Notes under the pieces: generated by a model
What the model saw: the letters and a program-made list of their open reading frames with translations, nothing else
What the model was told of the DNA's origin: nothing
Databases searched by the model: none
Assembly (NCBI GenBank): GCA_051155775.1
Contig: DAXETV010000009.1
Span: 1-64,000 of the forward strand
Direction: 5' to 3'
Origin: CAYSCZ01 sp051155775
Lineage (GTDB): Bacteria; Bacteroidota; Bacteroidia; Cytophagales; Cyclobacteriaceae
DNA: 64,000 nt
Made by a program: the position numbers and the translations under genes
Shown: one piece after another, positions 52,358-62,213 of the stretch
How the letters are laid out: every line of letters starts with the position of its first letter
Position numbering within the stretch: the stretch's first letter is position 1

Positions 52358-55300
52358 TAAGTACACAACGATTATTTTTAATGTCTTCCTCAACGGTCTT
52401 AAATTTAACATCCTTTTTAATGGTTCCGTCATTGTATTGAACAGAAACCCTTTGATTTCTGGAAGCGATCTTAGTTGATTTTACGGGCTCTGATTTTTCC
52501 ACCGGTGGTCTGTTGGTGGTTGTACCTGCGCCACCTTTTCCCTCGAGCAAAGATTTGGTCTCCTCTTTTGATTCTTGGTAATTCTGTTTTGTCCTTGGTC
52601 GCCTTGCTTCCTGCACTTGTTGTTCACTTTCAATCGGGATACCTGCTTTTAATAAGAAAGAAACTGTTTCTTCATTGACTTTGCCAATAAATTGCTTGAA
52701 AAGCTCAAAAGCTTCAAACTTATATATCAAGAGTGGATCTTTTTGTTCGTAAACAGCATTTTGAACCGACTGTCTCAAGTCGTCCATTTCCCGAAGATGC
52801 TCTTTCCAGTTTTGATCTATCACAGAGAGGGCAACCATTTTCTCCAATGATTTGATGAGTTCCCTGCCCTCAGTTTCAATGATCTTCTCAAGATTTGCAA
52901 CAACACCAATCTGTCGCTTCCCATCAGAAAAAGGCACCACGATGTCCTTTATTGTAGAGCCCTTGATTTTTTGGAGGTTCTTTAAGATAGGAAGATTCAC
53001 TTCTAAAATCCTTAAATTTTTTTGTTTATAATTCTTAAGTGCTGCTTCAAACAGACTACCCGTGATTTCTGATTCCTCTTTTGTCAGGGAATAGTCAATA
53101 CCAAAAATGGTTAAGGTGTTAAGTTTAAAGCTGTCGTAATCTTCCGAATCTTTTGCCCCTTTTACAATACTTTCGGCATTGTCATAAATCATATTTAAAA
53201 TATCCAGCTCCAATCGATCGCCGTACAAAGCATTCTTTCTTCTTTTATAAATCACTTCCCGTTGAGCATTCATCACGTTATCATAATCCAGTAACCGCTT
53301 TCTAATAGCGAAATTATTTTCTTCCACTTTCCTTTGTGCCCTTTCAATGGAACTGGTGATCATACTGTGTTGGATAACTTCTCCTTCTTCCAGGCCTAAT
53401 TTGTCCATTATTTTAATTACCCGGTCAGAGCTGAATAATCGCATAAGGTTATCTTCCAAAGACACAAAAAATTGAGAGGATCCCACGTCCCCCTGCCTTC
53501 CCGAGCGTCCTCGTAACTGACGGTCCACTCTTCTTGATTCATGCCTTTCTGTACCTACTATAGCAAGACCGCCTGCTTTCTTAGATTCAGGTGTAAGTTT
53601 TATATCGGTGCCTCTGCCGGCCATGTTTGTTGCAATGGTAACAGTTCCCGGTTTTCCGGCATTGGCTACAATATCTGCTTCTTTTGCATGCTGTTTGGCG
53701 TTGAGCACCTGATGTTGAATATTCCTTATATTAAGCATCCGGCTAAGCAACTCTGAAATCTCCACAGATGTGGTTCCTAACAATACAGGTCTTCCCTGGG
53801 ATATGAGCTGGTTAATTTCTTCAGTTACCGCATTGAATTTTTCCCTGACTGTTTTGTAAACCTTATCTTCCATGTCTTTACGAACGATTGGTTTATTGGT
53901 AGGAATCACTACCACATCCAGCTTGTATATTTCCCATAATTCAGATGCTTCCGTTTCAGCTGTACCCGTCATTCCTGCCAGTTTATGATACATTCGGAAG
54001 TAGTTCTGTAGCGTAACTGTTGCATAGGTCTGGGTAGCACCTTCAACTTTTACATTTTCTTTTGCCTCTATGGCTTGATGGAGCCCATCAGAGTATCGCC
54101 TGCCTTCCATTACCCTTCCTGTCTGCTCATCCACAATTTGTACTTTACCGTCTACAACGATGTAATCCACATCTTTCTCGAAGAGACAGTAGGATTTCAA
54201 TAGTTGGTTTACTGAGTGAATCCGTTGGGCCTTGGCAGTATAGTCAGAAATCAGTTGATCTTTTTTTTCCAGGATTTCACTTTTACTTAGCGATTGGTCT
54301 CCTTCGATTTTTGAGAGTTCTGTACTTATATCAGGTAAAATAAAGAAATCCTGATCCTCTCCCTCCTTGGTAATTAGATCGATCCCTTTCTCGGTGAGCT
54401 CAACGGAATTGGTTTTTTCGTCTATCGTAAAGTATAGCGGTTTATCTGCCTCAGGCATATATTTTTGATTGTCCTGGAGATAGTAATTCTCCGTTTTTTG
54501 TAAAATGGCTTTTTTACCGGTTTCGCTTAAGTATTTTATCAGGGGTTTATGTTTTGGTAATCCACGAAAGGCCCTGAATAGTGGAAGTCCTCCATCTGCT
54601 TCATGGCCATCTTTAATAAGCTTTTTAGCTTCTAAAAAAAACTCAGATACCAGTTTCTTTTGGGCATCCACCAGCTTGGAAATCCTGGGTTTTAATTCAT
54701 AGTATTCGTGTTCATCCTGTTCTTTTGGTACAGGCCCTGATATGATCAGGGGAGTTCGGGCATCATCGATTAATACTGAGTCAACCTCATCCACCATAGC
54801 ATAATGATGTTTCCTCTGAACAAGGTCTTCAGTACTTCGGGACATGTTGTCCCTGAGGTAATCAAAGCCAAATTCATTATTAGTCCCATAAGTAATGTCT
54901 GCTTGATAAGCTTGTCTTCGACCCTCTGAATTTGGCTCATACAAATCAATACAATCAACCGTTAAGCCATGAAACTGGAATATTGGGGCGTTCCATTCGG
55001 AATCCCTTTTTGCGAGGTAATTATTAACAGTAACTATGTGGACACCTTTACCCGCCAATGCATTCAAATAGGCCGGTAGGGTGGCAACAAGTGTTTTGCC
55101 TTCCCCTGTAGCCATCTCTGCAATCTTACCCTGGTGCAAAACGACCCCACCGATTAATTGGACATCATAATGAACCATGTGCCACTCTATCTCGACACCA
55201 CCAGCTATCCATTTATTGTGCCATACAGCATTACTACCCTTAATCTCAATATTCTTCCTGGTTGCAGCTAGTTGCTTATCGAGCATAGTTGCTTCCACCT

Positions 55301-55697
55301 CTAACTTTTTGTTTTCTGCAAATCGCCGTGAAGTTTCTTTTACCACTGCAAATGCCTGTGGCATGATATCCATAAGGATTTTTTCTAATACCTCGTTCCT
55401 TTCTTCTTCAAGTTTATCAATTTTATTAAACAAGGCTTCCTTCTGTTCCAGTTCAAGATCAGGCTGGTCTTCTATTTGTTTATGAAGATCAGATATTTCG
55501 TTATCTATGGATTCTAAACCTTTTCTTATTGTTTCTTTTAATTCCAGCGTTGTATTACGCAATTCCTGATCGGATAATGATTTGAGTTTTTCAAATGCTT
55601 TGTTTATCTCTTCTACTCTGGGTGAAAGCGATTTAAGATCACGTTCAGATTTTGTACCAAATACTTTTGAAATGCCCTTGGTGATGAGTTTTAACAT
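52347..55697 (-). CDS. secA: Preprotein translocase ATPase SecA
   Basis: This 1116-residue SecA is the ATP-driven motor of protein export. It has the Walker A ATGEGKTLVATLPAYL, the Walker B region MVDEVDSVLIDDARTPLIISGP, the TYGTNNEFGFDYLRDNM segment, MAGRGTDIKL and VGTERHESRRVDRQLRGRSGRQGD in the second nucleotide-binding domain. It is longer than the about 900 residues of E. coli SecA through insertions, usual in Bacteroidota. The C-terminal zinc motif (CxCxSGxxxxxC) is absent; the tail ends NRCVLIEN. The SPOR lipoprotein gene overlaps its end. Confidence 0.97.
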   Translation of the reverse strand: MLKLITKGISKVFGTKSERDLKSLSPRVEEINKAFEKLKSLSDQELRNTTLELKETIRKGLESIDNEISDLHKQIEDQPDLELEQKEALFNKIDKLEEERNEVLEKILMDIMPQAFAVVKETSRRFAENKKLEVEATMLDKQLAATRKNIEIKGSNAVWHNKWIAGGVEIEWHMVHYDVQLIGGVVLHQGKIAEMATGEGKTLVATLPAYLNALAGKGVHIVTVNNYLAKRDSEWNAPIFQFHGLTVDCIDLYEPNSEGRRQAYQADITYGTNNEFGFDYLRDNMSRSTEDLVQRKHHYAMVDEVDSVLIDDARTPLIISGPVPKEQDEHEYYELKPRISKLVDAQKKLVSEFFLEAKKLIKDGHEADGGLPLFRAFRGLPKHKPLIKYLSETGKKAILQKTENYYLQDNQKYMPEADKPLYFTIDEKTNSVELTEKGIDLITKEGEDQDFFILPDISTELSKIEGDQSLSKSEILEKKDQLISDYTAKAQRIHSVNQLLKSYCLFEKDVDYIVVDGKVQIVDEQTGRVMEGRRYSDGLHQAIEAKENVKVEGATQTYATVTLQNYFRMYHKLAGMTGTAETEASELWEIYKLDVVVIPTNKPIVRKDMEDKVYKTVREKFNAVTEEINQLISQGRPVLLGTTSVEISELLSRMLNIRNIQHQVLNAKQHAKEADIVANAGKPGTVTIATNMAGRGTDIKLTPESKKAGGLAIVGTERHESRRVDRQLRGRSGRQGDVGSSQFFVSLEDNLMRLFSSDRVIKIMDKLGLEEGEVIQHSMITSSIERAQRKVEENNFAIRKRLLDYDNVMNAQREVIYKRRKNALYGDRLELDILNMIYDNAESIVKGAKDSEDYDSFKLNTLTIFGIDYSLTKEESEITGSLFEAALKNYKQKNLRILEVNLPILKNLQKIKGSTIKDIVVPFSDGKRQIGVVANLEKIIETEGRELIKSLEKMVALSVIDQNWKEHLREMDDLRQSVQNAVYEQKDPLLIYKFEAFELFKQFIGKVNEETVSFLLKAGIPIESEQQVQEARRPRTKQNYQESKEETKSLLEGKGGAGTTTNRPPVEKSEPVKSTKIASRNQRVSVQYNDGTIKKDVKFKTVEEDIKNNRCVLIEN

Positions 55698-55771
55698 AAA
55701 ACTAACCTTGATTTATAATGGTAAAGTTATCTTGATTTTGGTAAAAACGATTACCAACAATAAATGATTGC

Positions 55772-56554
55772 TTAAATTTCAATTGTCCCGTTGAAAACTT
55801 GCACTGCCGGGCCTGTAAGCCATATGTTCGTAAATCTTCCATTAGATTTTTGTTGAAAAGTCACTTTCAGGTTCCCCCCCTTACTTTTTACATGAATGGA
55901 ATTTGATTTTGTTTTCGCACCTAAAGCCAGTGCAGAAGCTGTTATGCCTGTACCACAAGACATGGTTTCATTCTCAACCCCTCGCTCATAAGTCCTGATT
56001 TCTAATCTATCATTATCCTGTCGCTGAACAAAATTAACGTTGGTACCTTCCGGTCTATATTTTTCACTATATCGAATCTCCCCGCCTGTTTTCACCACGT
56101 CTATAGAAGTAATATCTTCACAGAATACTATATGGTGCGGTGATCCCGTATTTACAAAAGCCTCATATGTAGTAAGCCACTGAACATGATCTATATCTTT
56201 CAGATTAATACTTATTGATTGATCTTCATTCTGAATACCATGATGTAATCCGTCGCAGGCGTAAAAACTGATAAGATTTATTGTGGGTTTAATGACTTTA
56301 TAAAAGTGTTTGACTGCACATCGACTACCATTTCCGCAAAAGCTCCGGGTACCGTCAGGGTTATAAAAGTCTAAATTAAAGTCTGCTTTAGTGTGGCTGG
56401 TAATTATTATCAATCCATCTGATCCGATGCCGAAATTCCTATCGCATAGATATGAAATAGAAGCGCTGTTTAATGAAGGATAATCATTGCTGCTCTGATC
56501 AATGATTATAAAATCATTTCCAGCACCCTGATATTTGAAAAAATCCAATCTCAT
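55772..56554 (-). CDS. dapF: Diaminopimelate epimerase
   Basis: This 260-residue enzyme interconverts LL- and meso-diaminopimelate for peptidoglycan and lysine. It has YQGAGNDFIIID at the start. The two catalytic Cys lie in FCGNGSRCAV and MSCGTGITASALALG. The length is normal for the family. It lies 74 bp upstream of secA and 20 bp after rplS on the same strand. Confidence 0.94.
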   Translation of the reverse strand: MRLDFFKYQGAGNDFIIIDQSSNDYPSLNSASISYLCDRNFGIGSDGLIIITSHTKADFNLDFYNPDGTRSFCGNGSRCAVKHFYKVIKPTINLISFYACDGLHHGIQNEDQSISINLKDIDHVQWLTTYEAFVNTGSPHHIVFCEDITSIDVVKTGGEIRYSEKYRPEGTNVNFVQRQDNDRLEIRTYERGVENETMSCGTGITASALALGAKTKSNSIHVKSKGGNLKVTFQQKSNGRFTNIWLTGPAVQVFNGTIEI

Positions 56555-56574
56555 GAATATGAGAAGGTTGGATG

Positions 56575-56934
56575 TTATTTGCTTGCTTTTTGCTTGATCT
56601 TAGCTGCTTTTCCTTTTCTACCACGCAGATAAAAAAGACGAGCCCTTCTGACCTTACCCCGTTGTAACACTTCTATTTTTTCAATATTTGGAGAAAGTAT
56701 TGGGAAAATCCTTTCAACAGCGATTCCACTTGAAACTTTCCTCACGGTAAATGTTTCTCCATTAGAGTTCGGGTTTTTTCTCTGAAGAACCACTCCCTGA
56801 AATTGCTGAACTCTTTCTTTATTACCTTCTCTTATTTTATAATGTACACTTATGGTATCCCCTGGTGCAAATTTGGGCATCTTTCCCCTTACTTCAGAAA
56901 ACTCATTTTCGACCACTTTGATCAGATCTTCCAT
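56575..56934 (-). CDS. rplS: 50S ribosomal protein L19
   Basis: This is a 119-residue L19 with the expected FAPGDTISVHYKIREGNKERVQQFQGVVLQRK start and the later RKVSSGIAVERIFPILSPNIEKIEV and RRARLFYLRGRKGKAAKI. It lies at the interface of the ribosomal subunits. A TATATTTG promoter element lies just upstream. Confidence 0.97.
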   Translation of the reverse strand: MEDLIKVVENEFSEVRGKMPKFAPGDTISVHYKIREGNKERVQQFQGVVLQRKNPNSNGETFTVRKVSSGIAVERIFPILSPNIEKIEVLQRGKVRRARLFYLRGRKGKAAKIKQKASK

Positions 56935-56965
56935 AACTATGATTTTGGATTTTTAAAAAGAACTG

Positions 56966-56973
56966 CAAATATA
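56966..56973 (-). promoter_or_regulatory. Possible -7 element of the rplS promoter
   Basis: On the minus strand TATATTTGC (56973 down to 56965) matches the Bacteroidota TAnnTTTGC element, 31 bp upstream of the rplS ATG. No clear TTTG -33 element was found at the usual distance, so the call is tentative. Confidence 0.4.
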
Positions 56974-57010
56974 GCATAATAGCCTGTAAGAGGTCTGATT
57001 TGAGTCAAAA

Positions 57011-57547
57011 TTAACTTTGATTTTTTTTAATCTTTACTTCAAATGAAAAGTAGCTGTATTTATCATCCATTTTATAAAATTCATATACGAGCTTTTGACC
57101 TGTCTTCCTTGCCATATCAATAAACCCTAATCCGGCAGTTCCTTTATCTGAAAAACCTGTTTCAGACATCACCTGCTTATAATATGCTCTTAACTGCTGT
57201 GCATCCATGCTGTTAATTTCTTCAAGGTTTTTCCGCATGTCCCCCACAGCATCATTTTCAATTAGATTCCCTGTTATTATTTTATAAAAGTATTTTCTAG
57301 ATACCACCATGATCATCTCAGAATTTAATAAATGTGGTTCTTTGGTTGCATGATGCCCTAAATTTTGAAAAGATTCTACCAGGGTTTGGTTAAACTTCTT
57401 CCTTACTTTTTTATCTTCTTCGAGATTTTGTACGGCTTCCTCCAGAGAATCTAAAATTATGGATATCAGGTCAAAAGAGATACTTCCTTTGTGCAGAAGC
57501 AAAATGGTGGGATCATAAATATTCTTATATAATCTTAAATAATCCAT
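57011..57547 (-). CDS. SiaB-like (DUF6272) protein kinase family member
   Basis: This 178-residue cytoplasmic protein has the late segment GTAGLGFIDMARKTGQKLVYEF, typical of the SiaB family, whose founding member is an HPK-like anti-anti-sigma regulatory kinase. The predicted GHKL-like ATP site is divergent: NQTLVESFQNLGHHA stands in the place of the N box. It may act in a partner-switching pathway, but no SiaC or SiaA partner gene is adjacent. It is divergent from the START-domain gene. Confidence 0.7.
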   Translation of the reverse strand: MDYLRLYKNIYDPTILLLHKGSISFDLISIILDSLEEAVQNLEEDKKVRKKFNQTLVESFQNLGHHATKEPHLLNSEMIMVVSRKYFYKIITGNLIENDAVGDMRKNLEEINSMDAQQLRAYYKQVMSETGFSDKGTAGLGFIDMARKTGQKLVYEFYKMDDKYSYFSFEVKIKKNQS

Positions 57548-57612
57548 TGAAGAAATTTAGAAAGCTAAAATAAGATATTAAATATAATGTTAATTAATTA
57601 CAGTGTCTTGTT

Positions 57613-58230
57613 TTGAATTTGAAGAAACTTACCTTTTCATTTTTACTTGTTTTTAGCATATTCCCATTATCATCAGGATCAAATGAATGGGAACTCAGAA
57701 AAAATAAGCATGGAATAAAAGTATTTAGCAGGGAGGTGAAAAACTGGCCTTTCAACGAGTTGAAGGCTGTTATGGTCGTTGATTTCCCCATGAAAATGGT
57801 GGTTGACCAGCTTAGAGCTATTGAAGATTATCCCGGGTGGGTATATTCTTGTGATGAATCAAAAATAATCTCTGAATCTAAAAACAAAATTGTTTATTAT
57901 TTGAATTTTGATGCTCCCTGGCCGGTAAAAGACAGGGATATCGTCATAGAATCTGAGATTGAAGAATTCAAATCCATTGTTAAGCTTAAAGGAGAGGCTA
58001 CACATACATACTTAGCCGAGACAGATGGAAGCGTTAGAATACCTTATTTCCATAGCGAGTATACAATTAGAATCATAGACCAAAATACTACTGAGATTAA
58101 TTATCAGGTAAAATTGGATCCTGGAGGTTGGTTACCTTCATGGATCGTAAACCTTGCGAGCAATCAAGGCCCTTATGTTAGCTTTTATAACCTGAAAAAA
58201 AAGTTACAGCGTGAGGGTGTCGACAAATAA
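57613..58230 (+). CDS. Exported START-domain lipid-binding-like protein
   Basis: This 205-residue protein begins with TTG at 57613 (a second TTG at 57619 is possible) and has a signal peptide (LTFSFLLVFSIFPLSSG). The remainder resembles START/polyketide-cyclase domains (WELRKNKHGIKVFSREVKN, PGWVYSCDESKII, APWPVKDRDIVI, GGWLPSWIVN). Such domains bind lipids or other hydrophobic ligands. The ligand is unknown. It converges on secDF and shares a terminator region with it. Confidence 0.8.
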   Translation: MNLKKLTFSFLLVFSIFPLSSGSNEWELRKNKHGIKVFSREVKNWPFNELKAVMVVDFPMKMVVDQLRAIEDYPGWVYSCDESKIISESKNKIVYYLNFDAPWPVKDRDIVIESEIEEFKSIVKLKGEATHTYLAETDGSVRIPYFHSEYTIRIIDQNTTEINYQVKLDPGGWLPSWIVNLASNQGPYVSFYNLKKKLQREGVDK

Positions 58231-58262
58231 AAAAGCCCCTGAATATCTCTAAACAAGGGCTT
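58228..58262 (-). terminator. Terminator between the START gene and secDF
   Basis: AAGCCCCTG (58233-58241) pairs with CAAGGGCTT (58254-58262) except at one position. On the minus strand the hairpin is followed by six T residues, so it best serves secDF, which ends at 58282. On the plus strand only a short T-containing tail follows. Confidence 0.65.
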
Positions 58263-58281
58263 CTTAATGATATAATATTAT

Positions 58282-61200
58282 CTATGCTACAGCCTTCTTT
58301 TTCAAGGAGGATTTACTGGTTTCAAGGTCAACAACTACCGGCGTTGCTATGAAAACAGAGGAATAAGTACCGATGAGAATTCCTACTAAAAATGCAAAAG
58401 AGAATCCTTTTAGCGAAGGCCCTCCAAATATGAATAGAATAATAATAACAATTAAAGTAGTGGCAGAGGTGATAAGTGTTCTGCTCAATGTTAGATTTAA
58501 AGACTCGTTAATAACTTTAACAATGTCCGAGCCGGCTTTTATGCCCAAATTCTCTCTTATCCGGTCAAACACTACCACAGTATCGTTTATTGAATAACCG
58601 ATGATCGTAAGGATTGCAGCCACAAAGACCTGATCGATCTCAAAGGATATACCCAGCAGATTTGCTATAGCAAAAGCCGAAAGCACGAATAAAGTATCAT
58701 GAAACAAAGCAACTACAGCCCCCGTGCTAAATTGCCATTTCCTAAACCTGGCCAGGATGTAAATGAAAATAGCTAATAATGCCAGTGAACCCGATAGATA
58801 GGAGGAATTCTTGATATCATCAGCAATGGTAGCCCCAACTTTGGTGGAGCTGGCGATGCTGAAGTTGTTTTGCCCTAAATTATCATCGTTTGCTGTAAAT
58901 GATAAACCCAATGACTGCTCTATTCCAGCAATAAGTTGTCCTCTAACTTCCAAATCAGCTTCATCTGAGGGATCATTTATTAGATAGCTGGTAGTGATTT
59001 TCAGAATATTATTAGCCCCAAAAGTTTTAACTTCCACACCTGACTGATCAAAACTTTTCTTCAAAGAGGATTCTAATTTGGAAGGAGCAACAGGGTCCGT
59101 AAAATTAATAACGTAAGACCTTCCTCCTTTAAAATCAACACCTAAGGTTAACCCCTTAACCACCATCGCTACTATTCCTAATCCAATAAATATTGCGGAG
59201 AATGTGTATGCTAACTTCTTCTTGCTTAAGAAATCAAAATTCAAACTGGTTAGCAGGTTCTTAGAAAATGGTGTCGTAAATGAGATTTTCTCCTTATCCC
59301 CATTTTTAGTGACCCATTCTACAACTACCCTGGTTATAAAAACCGCTGAGAAAAAAGAGCATATAATTCCTATGATCAATGTAATTGCAAAACCTTTCAC
59401 AGGACCCTGACCAAAATTATATAAAATCAGTGCTGCGAGTAATGTGGTGGCATTGGCATCAAAAATGGACCAATAAGCCTTTTTATAACCGCTATTGATA
59501 GCCACTTTAAGAGATGCGCCATTTCTAAGCTCTTCTTTGATCCTTTCAAAAATCAAGACATTAGCATCTATAGACATACCAATGGTTAGCACTATTCCGG
59601 CTATACCGGGTAAAGTAAGTGATGCACTGAGCTGTGCTAAAATTCCAAGTATGAAAAATACATTAAAAAACAAGGCAAGAATGGCTACCAGGCCACCACC
59701 GGAATAATAGGCTGCCATGAAAATAATCACAATACCAAGCCCGGCCAATATGGATATTATACCTTGAGCTTGTGCTTGTTTACCCAATGAGGGGCCAATA
59801 ACGACATCCTCGACAATGGTTGTTGGTGCGGGAAGCGTTCCCGCCTTCAGAATATTGGCCAGGTCCTGTGCCTCCTCAATGGTAAAGTTTCCTGTAATGG
59901 ATGAACTACCATTTGGGATCTCACCCTGAACAACCGGTGCGGAATAGACATAACCATCTAAAACAATGGCTATCCTCCTATTAATGTTATCTGCTGTGAG
60001 ATTTCTCCAGATACGAGCACCTCTGGCATTCATTTTCATAGAAATTGCAGGAGCAGAACTTTGGTCGTAATCCTGTCTGGCATCAGAGATTACTTCACCT
60101 GTCAATGGTGCCTTACCTCCCCTGGATACTTGTATTGGATATAATTCAATGTATTTGGTATCGTCTACTGCGCTGCCCGACTCATTCGGTTTTACCGCCC
60201 AAAGAAATTTCAGATTTGATGGTATCAGATTCCTTACCTCTTTTCGATTTAATATTCGATTAATCTTAGCAGTGTCTTTTAACTCATAAATCAACGCCCG
60301 CTGTGAACGTAATAATGAAAACAGTGGGGACACTGTTTGGAAGGCCGAATCAAGATCAGACTCATCTTCAAGTTGCGAAGCTAAATCTGATCCTGTAGTA
60401 TCCTGAACTGAATCAGCACGTACAATCGTTTCATCAGGTTCGTCAGAGTTCTCTGTCAGCAAGCTTTCCAGGCCTTCATCTCTTTCCTTCAAGGTATCTT
60501 TAGCCAAAGGTTCCACATCCTCCGATAATGATTCAAGATTATCAGCAGCGCCCTCTTCCAATTCTAATTGTTCATTGAGTTTCTCTTCTTCGACTAGGAA
60601 ACTATTAATGTTTTGAAGGATGTCTGCTATTTCATTAATCTCATAAACCTGCCAAAATTCAAGCTTTGCCACACCTTGAAGCAAGTTCCTGACCCTTTGA
60701 GGATTGTCTACACCCGGTAATTCAATTTGGATTCTTCCTGTACCCTGTAATCTTTGAATATTGGGTTGAGAAGTACCAAAACGATCAATCCTGGTCCTTA
60801 AAATATTGAATGCCCTATCTATAGCATAATCTACCTCGGTCCTGATTACATCGAGCACTTCTTCATCAGTAGAATTTAAGCTTATCCTTCCTCTGTTACC
60901 AGTGGTAGCAAAATAATAACTGAGTTTTTGGTTAGGTGCGTTTTCTTTAAATGCAGTGTAGAATTCATCTACAAAATTGGATTGATTTTGCCTCACAGCG
61001 CTATTGGCATCTTCAATCGCATTTAAAAAAATCGAATCAGTATTGTTTCCGCTAAGTCCTTTTACAATCTCAACCGGTGACACTTCCAGGGTAACATGCA
61101 TACCTCCCTGCAAATCAAGTCCTAAGTTTAGCTCTGTTTCCTTTATTTCTTTATAAGTATAAGCTATACCCAAAAGATTAAAGACTGGTTCATTCCAGAC

Positions 61201-61371
61201 AGAGTCTAAGTAGCTTTGCTTTTTGCTGTAATCAATATTTCCGGTTGAATCAGCTGCATACATATTTGCATCCTGCACAACACCTTTTGACACAAAAACA
61301 AAGGATAGATAATAGATACATAACAATGTAATGACAACGGTGAGTATGACTACTCCTAATTTATTTTTCAT
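58282..61371 (-). CDS. secDF: Fused protein-export membrane protein SecDF
   Basis: This 1029-residue fusion has the SecD half at about 1-660 (LGLDLQGGMHVTLEV, RIQIELPGVDNPQRVRNLLQG, TLPGIAGIVLTIGMSIDANVLIFERIKEELR) and the SecF half at about 690-1029 (LGVDFKGGRSYVI, ILTIIGYSINDTVVVFDRIRENL). It uses the proton gradient to help complete protein export with SecYEG and SecA. An acidic insert at about 275-355 of the SecD half is longer than in E. coli. Fused SecDF is normal in Bacteroidota. Confidence 0.96.
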   Translation of the reverse strand: MKNKLGVVILTVVITLLCIYYLSFVFVSKGVVQDANMYAADSTGNIDYSKKQSYLDSVWNEPVFNLLGIAYTYKEIKETELNLGLDLQGGMHVTLEVSPVEIVKGLSGNNTDSIFLNAIEDANSAVRQNQSNFVDEFYTAFKENAPNQKLSYYFATTGNRGRISLNSTDEEVLDVIRTEVDYAIDRAFNILRTRIDRFGTSQPNIQRLQGTGRIQIELPGVDNPQRVRNLLQGVAKLEFWQVYEINEIADILQNINSFLVEEEKLNEQLELEEGAADNLESLSEDVEPLAKDTLKERDEGLESLLTENSDEPDETIVRADSVQDTTGSDLASQLEDESDLDSAFQTVSPLFSLLRSQRALIYELKDTAKINRILNRKEVRNLIPSNLKFLWAVKPNESGSAVDDTKYIELYPIQVSRGGKAPLTGEVISDARQDYDQSSAPAISMKMNARGARIWRNLTADNINRRIAIVLDGYVYSAPVVQGEIPNGSSSITGNFTIEEAQDLANILKAGTLPAPTTIVEDVVIGPSLGKQAQAQGIISILAGLGIVIIFMAAYYSGGGLVAILALFFNVFFILGILAQLSASLTLPGIAGIVLTIGMSIDANVLIFERIKEELRNGASLKVAINSGYKKAYWSIFDANATTLLAALILYNFGQGPVKGFAITLIIGIICSFFSAVFITRVVVEWVTKNGDKEKISFTTPFSKNLLTSLNFDFLSKKKLAYTFSAIFIGLGIVAMVVKGLTLGVDFKGGRSYVINFTDPVAPSKLESSLKKSFDQSGVEVKTFGANNILKITTSYLINDPSDEADLEVRGQLIAGIEQSLGLSFTANDDNLGQNNFSIASSTKVGATIADDIKNSSYLSGSLALLAIFIYILARFRKWQFSTGAVVALFHDTLFVLSAFAIANLLGISFEIDQVFVAAILTIIGYSINDTVVVFDRIRENLGIKAGSDIVKVINESLNLTLSRTLITSATTLIVIIILFIFGGPSLKGFSFAFLVGILIGTYSSVFIATPVVVDLETSKSSLKKKAVA

Positions 61372-61451
61372 TTGTTATAGGTTTTAATGTTCTGGCAGTA
61401 AAGCCAATAATTACTATAGAGTCAATTTAAAAATGCCTGAGCTGCCCTTAA

Positions 61452-61775
61452 TTATGGTGCATTGGGGGATATGATCCGGGGAATTAGAATTCTATAAAAT
61501 GAATCGGCGATAGAACTAAGCGTAAAGGGAACGACTTCTTCGGATTCACTATTAAGGTTGATGTCGAAAATCCAAAAAAATTGATGCGTAACGAAAACCT
61601 GGGCTGCGTATGAGAAAAAGTCTACGTTGCTATGAACTTTTATTTCGTGGCTCTCTGTGCCCTTATTTTGTTGGCCCCCCTCGGAATTTAAAACATTTGC
61701 ATTTGTGGACAATCCGACCGCTAGAACAGTACAAATCATCAGGTAAATCATGGCCTTCAAAAAGTCTTTTGACAT
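61452..61775 (-). CDS. Small exported protein of unknown function
   Basis: This 107-residue protein has an N-terminal hydrophobic signal (MIYLMICTVLAVGLSTNA) and a polar region. It ends FYRILIPRIISPNAP, which may be a short C-terminal tail rather than a domain. I do not recognise a family. It lies 80 bp upstream of secDF on the same strand and may share its transcript. Coding status is supported by the signal peptide and position only. Confidence 0.5.
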   Translation of the reverse strand: MSKDFLKAMIYLMICTVLAVGLSTNANVLNSEGGQQNKGTESHEIKVHSNVDFFSYAAQVFVTHQFFWIFDINLNSESEEVVPFTLSSIADSFYRILIPRIISPNAP

Positions 61776-61844
61776 ATCCTCAATTGTAAAAGAATTGCAA
61801 AAGTAAATTAAATCTTGAGTTTACGAAATATTTGATTGACTGCC

Positions 61845-62147
61845 CTAACTTTCTTTGGCTGCGATGAATTCAAATCCCCATGCTTCACTGCCTTCATAAA
61901 AGTCCAGTGTTACTCCACTTAAAAACATCACATGCTTTTTTGAAAGATATATTTGAATGTCTTTGATAAATAGTTCCATATCATCACTCTTTTTAGTATC
62001 AAATCCGAGAAGATAATTAATACCGGCGCATCCTACACCCCCTTTTATGCCAACCCTCAACCCATAATCATCGGGTATATTCTTTTTTTGAATGATTTTT
62101 TTTATTTCTATTGCTGCTTTCTCTGTTATTTGAATAATATTTTCCAA
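61845..62147 (-). CDS. HesB/IscA-like protein lacking the C-terminal CxC
   Basis: This 100-residue A-type carrier has KAAIEIKKII near the start and the first conserved Cys40 in GGVGCAGINYLLGF. The C-terminal C-G-C of IscA/ErpA is missing; the end reads YEGSEAWGFEFIAAKES. A second IscA-like type without this motif occurs in Bacteroidota as far as I recall, so it may not be a truncation. It may not carry a cluster in the classical way. Confidence 0.8.
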   Translation of the reverse strand: MENIIQITEKAAIEIKKIIQKKNIPDDYGLRVGIKGGVGCAGINYLLGFDTKKSDDMELFIKDIQIYLSKKHVMFLSGVTLDFYEGSEAWGFEFIAAKES

Positions 62148-62213
62148 TTTATTTAACGGTATAAAATATCTTCTAAATTTAAAAATGATTTGTAATTAGA
62201 AATCAATCACACA

